Source: J095 sp964517605
Lineage (GTDB): Bacteria > Chloroflexota > Anaerolineae > 4572-78 > J111
Direction of reading: 5' to 3'
NCBI GenBank assembly: GCA_964517605.1
Contig: CAZFCE010000016.1
Coordinates: 56,076-120,075, forward strand
Length of the DNA: 64,000 nt
Part shown: positions 42,888-51,663 of the stretch, in pieces
Layout of the letters: each line of letters begins with the position of its first letter
Numbering within the stretch: the first letter of the stretch is position 1
Position numbers and translations under genes: made by a program
Notes under the pieces: model-generated
Seen by the model: the letters and a program-made list of their open reading frames with translations, nothing else
The model's database searches: none
What the model was told of the DNA's origin: nothing

Positions 42888-44228
42888 ATGACTTCCGAAT
42901 TAAATGATTCAGACTTAGACCGGGCCAATACCGTTAGAAAGAAAATAACCTCGCGCTCAAACGCCATTATGCGGTTAATGGCCGAATATACCGGCGGGCG
43001 GCCATTTCCCCATTTAAGTGCCAGGCAAATGTTTGCTGCGCTCAAATACCGTAACTATCGGTTATGGTTTTTTGGCCAGCTTGTTTCTTTGGTGGGCACG
43101 TGGATGCAAACCACCGCGCAGGGGTACCTGGTGTTTCAACTAACGCATTCGCCGGCCTATTTGGGTTACGTTGGCTTTGCGGCGGGCGTGCCCTCGTGGT
43201 TGTTTATGCTGTACGGCGGGGTGGTGGCCGACCGGATATCGCGGCGGCGCTTGTTGCTGATTACCCAAACGGCCATGATGGTGCTGGCCTTTATTTTGGC
43301 CGGCCTAACCTTTAGCGAGGTTGTCCGCCCGTGGCACATTATGGTGCTGGCGTTGGGGTTGGGTATTGCCAATGCGTTTGATGCCCCGGCGCGGCAATCC
43401 TTTGTGTTTGAAATGGTGGGGCGCGAGGATATGGCCAACGCCATTGCGCTCAATTCCAGCATGTTCAACCTGGCCACGGTGGTTGGCCCGGCGGTGGGCG
43501 GCATAACGTATGGGCTGGTAGGGCCGGCCTGGTGTTTTATGCTGAATGCGCTTACCTTTGCCGCCGTAATTTTTGCTTTGCTGCAAATGCAATTACAGCC
43601 GGTGGCACTCAAACCGCACCCCGGCGCGGCGCTCGATGATTTACGCGAGGGGTTGTATTACGTGGCCACCACGCCGGTAATCCGCACTCTGATTATGGTG
43701 GCCGGCGTGGCGAGCTTATTTGGCCAGGCTTACATGACGTTGTTGCCGGCCTGGGCCACCACCGTGCTGGGTGGCGATGCCACCACCAACGGCTGGCTGC
43801 AATCGGCGCGCGGCCTGGGCGCGTTGTTTGGGGCGCTGGCGATTGCCGCTATGGGGCGCATCAAGTTCAAAGGAAAGTTGCTCAGCCTGGGCATGTTCCT
43901 CTTCCCCGGCTTTTTGTTGGTGTTTGCCGTTATGCGCCAACTGCCGCTTTCAATGTTAGCAATGGTGGGCGTGGGTTGGGGGTTTATGATTTTGTTTAAC
44001 ATGACCAACACGCTCATCCAAACCCTGTCGCCCGATAATTTGCGGGGCCGGGTGATTAGCGTTTACACCCTGAGTTTTTTTGGGTTGATGCCGCTGGGCG
44101 CATTGCTAACCGGCGGCGTGGCCGAGGTTTGGGGCGAACCAACCACCATTATGCTTTCGGCGCTGGTGTGTTTGGCGTTTGCCATTTGGTTGTGGTTGCG
44201 TATCCCCAAACTGCGAACCCTGGAATAA
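42888..44228 (+). CDS. MFS exporter (EntS/MFS_3-like)
   Basis: This 446-residue protein has about 50 soluble N-terminal residues, then FAALKYRNYRLWFFGQLVSLVGTWMQTTAQGYLVFQLTHSPAYLGYVG. That opening is typical of the MFS_3 (EntS-like) exporter subfamily. About twelve membrane helices follow, including the conserved loop GGVVADRISRRRLLL after helix 2. Substrates of the family include siderophores and macrolides; none can be assigned. The gene starts 20 bases after the last palindromic element. The element's AAGGGAG (42862-42868) is rather far from the ATG to serve as its ribosome site. Confidence 0.9.
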   Translation: MTSELNDSDLDRANTVRKKITSRSNAIMRLMAEYTGGRPFPHLSARQMFAALKYRNYRLWFFGQLVSLVGTWMQTTAQGYLVFQLTHSPAYLGYVGFAAGVPSWLFMLYGGVVADRISRRRLLLITQTAMMVLAFILAGLTFSEVVRPWHIMVLALGLGIANAFDAPARQSFVFEMVGREDMANAIALNSSMFNLATVVGPAVGGITYGLVGPAWCFMLNALTFAAVIFALLQMQLQPVALKPHPGAALDDLREGLYYVATTPVIRTLIMVAGVASLFGQAYMTLLPAWATTVLGGDATTNGWLQSARGLGALFGALAIAAMGRIKFKGKLLSLGMFLFPGFLLVFAVMRQLPLSMLAMVGVGWGFMILFNMTNTLIQTLSPDNLRGRVISVYTLSFFGLMPLGALLTGGVAEVWGEPTTIMLSALVCLAFAIWLWLRIPKLRTLE

Positions 44229-44250
44229 GCGGTTAAGTGGCGCTATTTTT

Positions 44251-44279
44251 TTGACCATAGTTATAATTGGTGGTATAGT
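44251..44279 (+). promoter_or_regulatory. Strong sigma-70-type promoter upstream of the GT4 genes
   Basis: TTGACC (44251-44256), exactly 17 bases, TATAGT (44274-44279). Its predicted start near 44286 lies only about 22 bases before a strong terminator hairpin. Confidence 0.75.
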
Positions 44280-44307
44280 TCTGTCCTAATAGGCGGGTCA
44301 AAGTCGC

Positions 44308-44337
44308 CCCTCTGCTAAAAATAGCAGAGGGTTTTTT
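44308..44337 (+). terminator. Rho-independent terminator in the leader of the GT4 gene
   Basis: A perfect 10-bp stem CCCTCTGCTA (44308-44317) and TAGCAGAGGG (44322-44331) with an AAAA loop is followed by six T. It lies between a promoter and the GT4 start codon at 44361. It could instead be the terminator of the MFS gene. Confidence 0.9.
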
Positions 44338-44360
44338 ATTAGTTAGCGGGAGTCGATGGC

Positions 44361-45473
44361 ATGCGCATAGGTATTGACGCGCGGTTGGTTTTTTACAACC
44401 GGGCCGGAATTGGCGAGTATATTGTGCAATTGGTTCAGGCTTTGGCCGATGTGAAAACCAACGACGAAAAAATTGTTTTGCTCCAAAGCCGAAAAGACAA
44501 AACCGCAATTATAGAAAAAGATGGTTTTTGCCGCCGGTCATTGTGGACTCCCAGCCATAACCGTTTTGAGCAGCAGGCGTTGGGTTTTGAAGTTTCCCGG
44601 CTCAAGCTGGATTTACTGCACAGCCCCGATTTTATCCCGCCCTTTCGCCGCAATTGCCAATCGGTAATCACCATTCACGATCTGGCCTTTTTGTTGTACC
44701 CGCATTTTCTCACCAAAGAAAGCGCCCGCTATTACGGCCAAATTGATCAGGCCTGGCGGCGCACCGATCATATCATTGCCGTATCCGAAGCCACCAAGCA
44801 AGACAGCATTAAAATGCTGGGCGTGCCGGAGAAAAAGATCACCGTTATCCACGAAGCCGCCAATCCCATTTACCGCCCGCTGCCCAAAGACGAAGCGGTG
44901 GCCTACGTTAACCAACGGTACCGCCTTAACCGGGATTATATTCTGTTTGTCAGCACCATCGAGCCGCGTAAAAACCTGCCCGGTTTGCTGCAAGCCTATC
45001 GCCGGCTGCGCGATGATTACAAACGCACCGAACTGCTGGTGCTGGCCGGCGCCAACGGCTGGTTATGGGAAGAGGTGTACGAAACCGTCAGCCGGCTCAA
45101 CCTGGAAGACCACGTGGTGTTTTTAGGGCGCGTGCCCTCCGAGGATTTGGTGTATCTGTACAACGCCGCCCGGCTGCTGGTGCATCCCTCTTTTTACGAG
45201 GGCTTTGGCCTTACCCCGCTCGAAGCCCTCAACTGCGGCACGCCGGCCATTGTCTCCAACACCGCCGCCCTGCCCGAAGTGGTGGGCGATGCCGCCATGC
45301 TCATTGATCCGCATGATATTGAGGGCCTTACCGTAGCCATGATGCGCGTGCTCACCGAAAACGACCTGCGCGAAGACATGATCAGCAAAGGCTTAAAACG
45401 CGCCAAACAATTTTCCTGGGAAAAAGCCGCCCAGAAAACCCTGGAAGTCTACCGTAAAGTTGGCAACGTTTAG
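44361..45473 (+). CDS. GT4 family glycosyltransferase (first of two)
   Basis: This 370-residue GT-B protein starts MRIGIDARLVFYNRAGIGEYI, then has SVITIHDLAFLLYP, DHIIAVSEATKQDSIKMLGVPEKKITVIHEA and YILFVSTIEPRKNLPGLLQAY. LLVHPSFYEGFGLTPLEALNCGTPAIVSNTAALPEVVGDAA holds the donor-binding EGFGLTPLEA motif of retaining GT4 enzymes. It probably transfers a sugar to a lipid-linked or capsular glycan on the cytoplasmic face; donor and acceptor are unknown. GGGAG lies about 9 bases before the ATG. A second GT4 gene starts 33 bases downstream. Confidence 0.92.
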   Translation: MRIGIDARLVFYNRAGIGEYIVQLVQALADVKTNDEKIVLLQSRKDKTAIIEKDGFCRRSLWTPSHNRFEQQALGFEVSRLKLDLLHSPDFIPPFRRNCQSVITIHDLAFLLYPHFLTKESARYYGQIDQAWRRTDHIIAVSEATKQDSIKMLGVPEKKITVIHEAANPIYRPLPKDEAVAYVNQRYRLNRDYILFVSTIEPRKNLPGLLQAYRRLRDDYKRTELLVLAGANGWLWEEVYETVSRLNLEDHVVFLGRVPSEDLVYLYNAARLLVHPSFYEGFGLTPLEALNCGTPAIVSNTAALPEVVGDAAMLIDPHDIEGLTVAMMRVLTENDLREDMISKGLKRAKQFSWEKAAQKTLEVYRKVGNV

Positions 45474-45506
45474 CCAACCCGCGCCGCCCTTAGTTTTTAA
45501 TTGGCC

Positions 45507-46733
45507 ATGCGTATTTTACTTTTAACTCCACAGCGCCCCTACCCGCCCCACCAGGGCACTACCCTGCGTAATTTTAACCTGGTGCAAGAACTGGCCAAAC
45601 GCCATCAGGTGGGCGTGCTCACTTTTTTAGAGCCGGATCAATCCCCCGCCGAGCCTGGCCCGCTGCCCGAATTGTGCCGGTGGCTAAAAACCGTTCCCGT
45701 GCCGCGCCGAACCACACTGTTGCGCTTAAAGCAAATGCTCACCACCCGCCGGCCCGATATGAGCTGGCGGCTGTGGTCGCCGGAGTTTGCGGCGCAGTTG
45801 GCCGCCCTGTTGCGGCAGCAACCGTTCGATGTGGTGCAAATCGAAGGCATCGAGATGGCCCCGTATTTGCCCGTTGTTGCCGCCGCGCAGCCCCGGCCCA
45901 TTATTGTGTACGATGCCCACAACGCCGAATGGATTTTGCAAATGCGCGCCTGCCTCACCGACCTGAAAAATCCGGCGCGCTGGGTTGCCGCCGGCTACAG
46001 TTGGGTGCAGTGGCGGCGGTTGCGTCGCTACGAGGCCAATCTGTTGGGCCAGGTAAATCACACCGTGGCCATGTCCGAGCCGGACAAGGCCGCGTTGCGC
46101 CAGGTTGCTCCCGCCGCGCCGATTACCGTTATTCCCAACGGCGTTGATTTGGCCGCCTATGGCAACTTTGCCGGCTCAATTGTGCCGTGCGACCTGATTT
46201 TTACCGGCAAAATGGATTTTCGGCCTAATATTGATGCCGTCTTGTGGTTTGCGCAGCAGGTTTTGCCGCTCATTCAGGCCCAGCGGCCCGGCGTTACCTT
46301 TGCCGTGGTGGGCCAGCGCCCGCACCCCCGGCTCAATGCGCTGCGAGATTTGCCCGGCGTGGCCATTACCGGTTATGTTGATGATATCCGGCCCTACATT
46401 GCCGGGGCTAAAGTTTATGTGGCTCCGCTGCGCGTGGGCGGCGGCACCCGGCTAAAACTAATGGAAGCCATGGCCATGGGCAAGCCAATTGTTTCAACCC
46501 AGGTTGGAGCCGAGGGCTTTCCGGTGCGCGATGAGCAGGAGTTGCTGTTGGCCAACGAGCCGCAACTTTTTGCCGAAAAGGTGCTGGAACTGTTGCAAAA
46601 CCCCGCCCGCCGCGCCGAGTTGGGGCAGGCCGGGCTGGCTTTTGCCCGGGCCAACTACGGTTGGGATACCCTGGTGCCGCGCCTGGAAGATATCTATCGC
46701 GCCTTCCCGTTGCCGGCTCGCCCCCAAAATTAA
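45507..46733 (+). CDS. GT4 family glycosyltransferase (second of two)
   Basis: The 408-residue GT-B protein begins MRILLLTPQRPYPPHQGTTLRNFNLVQELAKRH. The frame is open from a TTG two codons earlier, but the ATG at 45507 aligns with family starts. Further blocks are DAHNAEWILQMRACLTDLK, HTVAMSEPDKAALRQV, ITVIPNGVDLAAYG, DLIFTGKMDFRPNIDAVLWFAQQVLPLIQ and VAPLRVGGGTRLKLMEAMAMGKPIVSTQVGAEGF. The last is the donor-binding motif of the sugar-transferase PEP-CTERM/EpsH-like GT4 subgroup. It follows another GT4 gene closely, so the two likely act in one glycan pathway. Confidence 0.9.
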   Translation: MRILLLTPQRPYPPHQGTTLRNFNLVQELAKRHQVGVLTFLEPDQSPAEPGPLPELCRWLKTVPVPRRTTLLRLKQMLTTRRPDMSWRLWSPEFAAQLAALLRQQPFDVVQIEGIEMAPYLPVVAAAQPRPIIVYDAHNAEWILQMRACLTDLKNPARWVAAGYSWVQWRRLRRYEANLLGQVNHTVAMSEPDKAALRQVAPAAPITVIPNGVDLAAYGNFAGSIVPCDLIFTGKMDFRPNIDAVLWFAQQVLPLIQAQRPGVTFAVVGQRPHPRLNALRDLPGVAITGYVDDIRPYIAGAKVYVAPLRVGGGTRLKLMEAMAMGKPIVSTQVGAEGFPVRDEQELLLANEPQLFAEKVLELLQNPARRAELGQAGLAFARANYGWDTLVPRLEDIYRAFPLPARPQN

Positions 46734-46783
46734 ACCCAACCCCGCCCGGTTTTCCTCTTTTTTAATTTGATTACGCCCCCCTT

Positions 46784-46812
46784 TTGGGTAGCCTCGCCGA
46801 TTGTGGTACAAT
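46784..46812 (+). promoter_or_regulatory. Promoter of secA
   Basis: TTGGGT (46784-46789), 17 bases, TACAAT (46807-46812). The predicted start is about 38 bases before the secA start codon. Confidence 0.65.
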
Positions 46813-46856
46813 TTCAGGATGAATTTGCTAAAAGTTAGGATGGAGTAAGCAAGCGA

Positions 46857-49800
46857 ATGTTAAAAAGTTTGTTAAAAGCTGTGTTTGGCGATCCAAACCA
46901 GAAAGAAATTAAAAAGCTGAATCCGCTGGTAGAAGCCGTAAACCAGCTTGAACCCAAAATGCAGGCCATGAGCAACCCGGAAATCCGGCAGATGATGGCC
47001 GAACTCCGCGATAACCTGCGCCAGGAAACCGCCGACCAACGCGCCATTGTCATTGAACTGCGCCAGCAGGTGATTGACACTGCCGGCAAAGAACGGCAGC
47101 AGCTTCAAATTAGGCTGGAACAAGAAGAGAAAAAGCTGCTCAAGCTGGAAAACCAACTGCTTGATGAAATTAAACCGCAGGTTTTTGCCGCCGTCCGCGA
47201 GGCCAGCCGCCGCACTATTGGCTTGCGTCACTACGATGTGCAGTTGGTGGGCGGGGCTATCCTGCACGAAGGCAAAGTGGTAGAAATGCGCACCGGCGAG
47301 GGCAAAACGCTGGTTGCCACCACCGCCGTGGCGCTCAACGCGCTGATGGGGCGCGGCAGCCACGTCATCACCGTTAACGATTACCTGGCCAAACGCGACT
47401 GCCAGTGGATGGGGCCAATCTATCACTTTTTGGGCCTGAGCCTTGGCGTCATTCAAAGCGCGGGCAACGGCGGGGTAGATAGCGCCTCGTTTTTGTACAA
47501 CCCCGAATACCACAGCGACGACGACCGCTTTGAAAAATTGCAGCCCATTACCCGCCAGCAAGCCTACGGCTGCGATATTACCTACGGCACCAACAACGAG
47601 TTTGGGTTTGACTACCTGCGCGACAACATGGTGCAAAGTTTAACCCGTGTTACCCAGCGCGAACTCCACTACGCCATCATTGACGAGGTTGACAACATCC
47701 TCATTGACGAAGCCCGCACGCCGCTCATCATTTCCGGGCAGGCCGAAGAAAGCAGCGAACTGTACCATCGTTTTGCCCAACTGGTGCGCCCGCTACGCCG
47801 CAGCAGCGACGAAAGCGTGCAGGATGAGGACATGGAACCCGACGGCGATTACGTGGTGGATGAAAAATCGCGGGTAACGTACCTCACCGAGCGCGGCGTT
47901 GAAAGAATTGAGCAGGCATTAGGCGTAGAAAACCTGTACGAAGGCGAAAGCGCCGCCATGACCCCCTACCTGGAAAACGCGCTCAAGGCCCACGCCCTGT
48001 TCAAACTGGATGTGGATTATGTGGTGCAGGAGGGCGAGGTCATCATTGTTGATGAATTTACCGGGCGGCTAATGCATGGCCGGCGGTACAGCGAAGGGCT
48101 GCACCAGGCCATCGAAGCCAAAGAAGGCGTGCATGTGCAGCACGAAAGCTTTACCTGGGCGACCATCACCTTTCAAAACTTTTTCCGCATGTACAACAAA
48201 CTGGCCGGTATGACCGGTACCGCCGAAACCGAAGCCGAAGAGTTTGGCGATATTTACAAGCTGGAAGTGATGGTGCTGCCCACCAACATTGAATACCGGG
48301 CCATGCAGGGCCAGCTTGTTGAAGGATCCATTAAAGATGATGGCGTAAAAGTAACCACCTACCACAACCCCAACACCGGCGAACTGTTCTACAAACGTAA
48401 AGATTACCCGGATGTGGTTTACAAAAATCCGCAGGCCAAATTTAAAGCCGTGGTTGAGGAAATTAAAGAGCGACAGCAAAAAGAGCAGCCGGTGCTGGTG
48501 GGCACCATCGCCATTGAAACCTCGGAGCACCTTTCCAAATTGCTGGAACGCCAGGGCGTAAAACACGAGGTGCTGAACGCCAAAAACCACGAGCGCGAAG
48601 CCAGCATCATCACCCAGGCCGGGCGGCCCGGCATGGTGACTATTGCCACCAACATGGCCGGGCGCGGGGTTGATATTTTGCTGGGCGGCAACCCCGAAGG
48701 GCTGGCCCGCGATGAACTGCGCCGCAAAGGTGAAGATTTAACCCAGGTAGAGCCGCAGGTGTGGGCCGAAACTCTGGCCAAATGGACCGAACGCTGCGTT
48801 AAAGACCGCGAAAAAGTGCTGCAACTGGGCGGCCTGCACGTGGTTGGCACCGAGCGGCACGATGCCCGCCGCATTGATAACCAGTTGCGCGGGCGTTCTG
48901 GCCGGCAGGGCGACCCCGGCAGCAGCCGGTTTTATATTTCATTGCAAGATGATTTGATGCGCCGCTTTGGCGGGCAAAGTGTGTCTAACCTGATGGAACG
49001 GTTTGGCGTAGAAGACGATGTGCCTATCGAAGCCGGTATTGTCAGCAAATCCATTGAAAACTCCCAAACCAAAGTAGAAGGCCACAACTTTGATATCCGC
49101 AAGCACCTGCTCAAATACGATGACGTCATCAACCAGCAGCGCGAAGTGATGTACGCCGAGCGCCGCCGGATTCTGGGCAGCGCCAGCCTCAAAGAAAGCA
49201 TCCAAACCCTGATCGAAGACAAAATCAGCGGGCTGGTAAGCACTTTTACCGTGGGCAATTTCCCCGAAGAATGGGATTTGGCGGCGCTGCACAGCGAAAT
49301 CCGCACCATTATGCCGTTGCCGCCCACGCTCACCTCGGCGGAGTGGAGCAAAGTGTCGCGGGACGAGTTGGAAGACCAACTGCTGGACATGGCCGACCAG
49401 AATTATGAGGAGTTAGAGGGTGAGGTTGGCTCCGAGCAGATGCGCAGCCTGGAAAAACAGTTAATGCTGCGCGTGGTAGACACCCTGTGGGTGCGCCACC
49501 TGACCGCGCTCGATGCCCTGCGCGAAGGGATTGGCCTGCGCGCGTTTGGCCAGCAAGACCCGCTGGTGGCATTTAAAAAAGAAGCCTTTGAAATGTTCGG
49601 CCAACTCCGCGACGCCATTAAAAATGATGTGGTTCGCACCATTTTCCACATTGCCGTGGTTAAACCCAAAGAAGCGCCGCGCCCCAAAAATATTCAGGCC
49701 ATTCACCCCAGCGCCGCCGCGGCCAGCCGCCAGGTTGAAACGCCCGGCGCTACGCCGCAAGCGCCTGTTCCGGTGCGGGTTAACAAAACCCCCGGTCGCA

Positions 49801-49946
49801 ACGACCTTTGCTGGTGTGGCAGCGGCAAAAAATACAAGCATTGCCACCAAAAACTGGATGCCATAAGCGGCAACGGCGGCGGTGAAGCTCAAGCCAACGC
49901 CACCAATGACGAGGGCAAAAAGAAGAAGGTAGCTCCTCGACGTTAA
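46857..49946 (+). CDS. secA: SecA, preprotein translocase motor ATPase
   Basis: SecA drives unfolded preproteins through SecYEG. The 1029-residue protein, a little longer than most, has DEAD motor NBD1 with Walker A MRTGEGKTLVATT, ITVNDYLAKRD, ITYGTNNEFGFDYLRDNM and EVDNILIDEARTPLIISG. The preprotein-binding domain follows, then NBD2 with TIATNMAGRGVDILLGGNP and QLRGRSGRQGDPGSSRFYISLQDDLMRRF. The C-terminal zinc SEC-C motif is GRNDLCWCGSGKKYKHCH. An acidic/helical insertion of about 40 residues near 60-105 (ERQQLQIRLEQEEKKLLKLE) explains the extra length. It is flanked by its own promoter and terminator, so it is probably a single-gene transcript. Confidence 0.97.
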   Translation: MLKSLLKAVFGDPNQKEIKKLNPLVEAVNQLEPKMQAMSNPEIRQMMAELRDNLRQETADQRAIVIELRQQVIDTAGKERQQLQIRLEQEEKKLLKLENQLLDEIKPQVFAAVREASRRTIGLRHYDVQLVGGAILHEGKVVEMRTGEGKTLVATTAVALNALMGRGSHVITVNDYLAKRDCQWMGPIYHFLGLSLGVIQSAGNGGVDSASFLYNPEYHSDDDRFEKLQPITRQQAYGCDITYGTNNEFGFDYLRDNMVQSLTRVTQRELHYAIIDEVDNILIDEARTPLIISGQAEESSELYHRFAQLVRPLRRSSDESVQDEDMEPDGDYVVDEKSRVTYLTERGVERIEQALGVENLYEGESAAMTPYLENALKAHALFKLDVDYVVQEGEVIIVDEFTGRLMHGRRYSEGLHQAIEAKEGVHVQHESFTWATITFQNFFRMYNKLAGMTGTAETEAEEFGDIYKLEVMVLPTNIEYRAMQGQLVEGSIKDDGVKVTTYHNPNTGELFYKRKDYPDVVYKNPQAKFKAVVEEIKERQQKEQPVLVGTIAIETSEHLSKLLERQGVKHEVLNAKNHEREASIITQAGRPGMVTIATNMAGRGVDILLGGNPEGLARDELRRKGEDLTQVEPQVWAETLAKWTERCVKDREKVLQLGGLHVVGTERHDARRIDNQLRGRSGRQGDPGSSRFYISLQDDLMRRFGGQSVSNLMERFGVEDDVPIEAGIVSKSIENSQTKVEGHNFDIRKHLLKYDDVINQQREVMYAERRRILGSASLKESIQTLIEDKISGLVSTFTVGNFPEEWDLAALHSEIRTIMPLPPTLTSAEWSKVSRDELEDQLLDMADQNYEELEGEVGSEQMRSLEKQLMLRVVDTLWVRHLTALDALREGIGLRAFGQQDPLVAFKKEAFEMFGQLRDAIKNDVVRTIFHIAVVKPKEAPRPKNIQAIHPSAAAASRQVETPGATPQAPVPVRVNKTPGRNDLCWCGSGKKYKHCHQKLDAISGNGGGEAQANATNDEGKKKKVAPRR

Positions 49947-49953
49947 TAAAACC

Positions 49954-49986
49954 AAAACCCGCAGAAATACGTTTCTGCGGGTTTTC
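49954..49986 (+). terminator. Rho-independent terminator after secA
   Basis: AAAACCCGCAGAAA (49954-49967) and TTTCTGCGGGTTTT (49972-49985) form a perfect 14-bp stem with a 4-base loop. Confidence 0.92.
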
Positions 49987-50027
49987 TATAACTATCGGCA
50001 ATGGTATTTTTTAGCCATTGTAATCTG

Positions 50028-50056
50028 TTGCAAATTCTTGACAATAATGATAAGAT
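50028..50056 (+). promoter_or_regulatory. Probable promoter of the KaiC-like operon
   Basis: TTGCAA (50028-50033), 17 bases, TAAGAT (50051-50056), preceded by TG in extended -10 position. The leader before the first start codon would be about 145 bases. Confidence 0.5.
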
Positions 50057-50207
50057 GAAATTGTTAAAAAATCCTCTGGGCCAGCTATGGCTTATGTATT
50101 TGGGCCAGTTTAAGAGAATTCAGTACAAAAATTCCCCTTATCTAACAATATGGTTATCCCAGTTGATACGCCGTAAGAGTTTTATTTGATCTAAGGAGGG
50201 TACGGCT

Positions 50208-50585
50208 TTGGCATCAAATGGAGATGATTTTACAGCCCGTTTAATGGACGACATGGATCCCATTCTGCTTGATTTTGTGAAAACCAAAGTTAACTCGTTC
50301 ATAAAATGGGACTTGGTGCGCTTTTTCCACGAAAACCCACATACTGCCGATACCGTAGAGAATATCGCTAAATACGCGGGCAGAAATGCCGGTGCCGTAG
50401 AGCCGGAACTGGAAGATTTGGTAGAAAACGGCATTATGGATAAAACCAAACTGGGTGATGCCACAATTTTTACCCTGGCCGTTAACGAGGATATGCGCCA
50501 ACTGATTGACCGATTCATTTTAGCCTGCGAAGACAGACACTTCAGGGTAAAAGCGGTCTACCACATTATCAGAGGGATGCGCTAA
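50208..50585 (+). CDS. Winged-helix-like regulatory protein
   Basis: This 125-residue protein starts at TTG 50208 with AAGGAGG about 9 bases upstream. Residues 25-95 read as a winged helix: KWDLVRFFHENPHTADTVENIAKYAGRNAGAVEPELEDLVENGIMDKTKLGDATIFTL, i.e. helix, helix-turn-helix and a beta-wing. The remainder, QLIDRFILACEDRHFRVKAVYHIIRGMR, is helical. The fold may bind DNA or mediate protein contact. Its stop overlaps the start of the KaiC-like ATPase (TAATG), implying translational coupling and probably a shared function. No described family is recognised with certainty. Confidence 0.75.
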   Translation: MASNGDDFTARLMDDMDPILLDFVKTKVNSFIKWDLVRFFHENPHTADTVENIAKYAGRNAGAVEPELEDLVENGIMDKTKLGDATIFTLAVNEDMRQLIDRFILACEDRHFRVKAVYHIIRGMR

Positions 50586-51343
50586 TGAACCGGGTAAAAA
50601 CGGGCATTCTGGGGTTAGATGAAATGTTAGGCGGCGGCTTTTTGCCCGGTACCGCCAACATGATCGAAGGTGCGCCCGGCACCGGCAAAACCACGCTTGG
50701 CATGCAGTTTATTTACAACGGCATTGTAAAATATGATGAACCCGGCATCATCATCACGTTTGAAGAGTTTCCCAAGCAATACTATTACGATGCCGCCGCC
50801 TTTGGCTGGGATTTTTACGAGCTGGAAAAAAAGGGGCTGCTAAGAATTATTATGACCAGCCCCGAAGTAACCACGCTGGGCCTGGAGAGTGTGGGCGGCC
50901 TCATTAGCCGGCACATCCAGCAAATGGGCGCGCAACGGATAGTTGTAGACAGCATTACTCACTTTGCCCGGCTGGCCCGCGACCCCATAGAACTGCGCAG
51001 CCTGGAATTTAACTTTATCAATGCCCTCAAACGGGAACAACTCACCACCATGCTCACCCGTGAAAGCCCGGTACTCTTGGGCGAGTCCACCGAAGACTCT
51101 GGTATTGGGTTTGTAGTTGATTCATACATGATTATGCGTTATGTTGAAATCGAATCGGCTATTCGCAAGGCGTTGTTTGTGCTAAAAATGCGCGGCAGCG
51201 ACCACGCCAAAGACATTCGGCAGTACGAAATTTTAGAAAACGGGCTAGAAGTGCAATCCCGGTTTGAAGGCCAGGAAGGCATTTTAAGCGGCAGCCCCCG
51301 CCGAATGGCCGATTCTTTTGTAAAAGCTTTTGTAAAGCGCTAA
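50585..51343 (+). CDS. Single-domain KaiC/RecA-like ATPase
   Basis: In this 252-residue protein the opening VKTGILGLDEMLGGGFLPGTANMIEGAPGTGKTTLGMQFIYNGI is the KaiC-family signature, with the P-loop at about 29-37 (K35). IIITFEEFPKQYYYDAAAFGWDF, the Walker B strand RIVVDSITHFARL and a late VLKMRGSDHAKDIRQYEI follow. Circadian KaiC has two such domains; single-domain relatives in bacteria and archaea are linked to signal transduction and are mostly uncharacterised. It is coupled to the winged-helix gene and followed within 23 bases by two small membrane proteins. There is no KaiA or KaiB nearby, so a clock role is not implied. Confidence 0.9.
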   Translation: MNRVKTGILGLDEMLGGGFLPGTANMIEGAPGTGKTTLGMQFIYNGIVKYDEPGIIITFEEFPKQYYYDAAAFGWDFYELEKKGLLRIIMTSPEVTTLGLESVGGLISRHIQQMGAQRIVVDSITHFARLARDPIELRSLEFNFINALKREQLTTMLTRESPVLLGESTEDSGIGFVVDSYMIMRYVEIESAIRKALFVLKMRGSDHAKDIRQYEILENGLEVQSRFEGQEGILSGSPRRMADSFVKAFVKR

Positions 51344-51365
51344 CTCTGCCCATACATAGCCATCA

Positions 51366-51656
51366 ATGACTTTAGCCAGCGTTATTGTAACCCTCTATAC
51401 GTGGGCGATCATCTGTATATTGTTGTATTTTCTGTTTGCCATTGCCCGCTTTTACCAGGAAAAATCCGGGCGACGCTCTTACTACAAGGTCTATTTGGTG
51501 GCAATCGGGTTGTACGCGCTGGCTGCCGTGCGCTACATGTGGTTAGCCCCAATCATTGTGGGCGATTTTGGGGGCGACCTGTTGCGTTTTATCGCCGGTG
51601 TTATAATATTAGGGGCGGGCCGATACCTGCTTGAGTTGATGATTGGCAGACGTTAA
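51366..51656 (+). CDS. Small three-helix membrane protein A
   Basis: This 96-residue protein has hydrophobic helices at about 4-27, 40-62 and 68-90, with a basic loop QEKSGRRSYYKVYLVAIGL between the first two. No family is recognised. It lies 23 bases after the KaiC-like gene. Its partner gene at 51664 has a similar plan (first helix, loop with YYxV, second helix), so the two may be diverged paralogues forming a membrane complex. The role is unknown; in context it may be the membrane input or output of the KaiC-like ATPase. Confidence 0.7.
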   Translation: MTLASVIVTLYTWAIICILLYFLFAIARFYQEKSGRRSYYKVYLVAIGLYALAAVRYMWLAPIIVGDFGGDLLRFIAGVIILGAGRYLLELMIGRR

Positions 51657-51663
51657 ACATAAC

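Noticed and set aside
42303..42891. Long open frames running through the palindromic array and the N gap in all three forward frames
   Set aside because: They are composed of repeat units and unknown bases. There is no start context or homology to a functional protein, so they are repeat translation, not genes.
50038..50043. Perfect TTGACA as a -35 box
   Set aside because: No acceptable -10 lies 16 to 18 bases downstream. The TTGCAA/TAAGAT pair fits better.
50001..50189. Plus-strand 62-codon frame before the KaiC-like operon
   Set aside because: It contains the probable promoter at 50028-50056 and has no ribosome-binding site. It is more likely leader sequence.
50585..51343. Circadian clock kaiC
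   Set aside because: Only one KaiC domain is present and no kaiA or kaiB is nearby. KaiC-like ATPases are a broad family.
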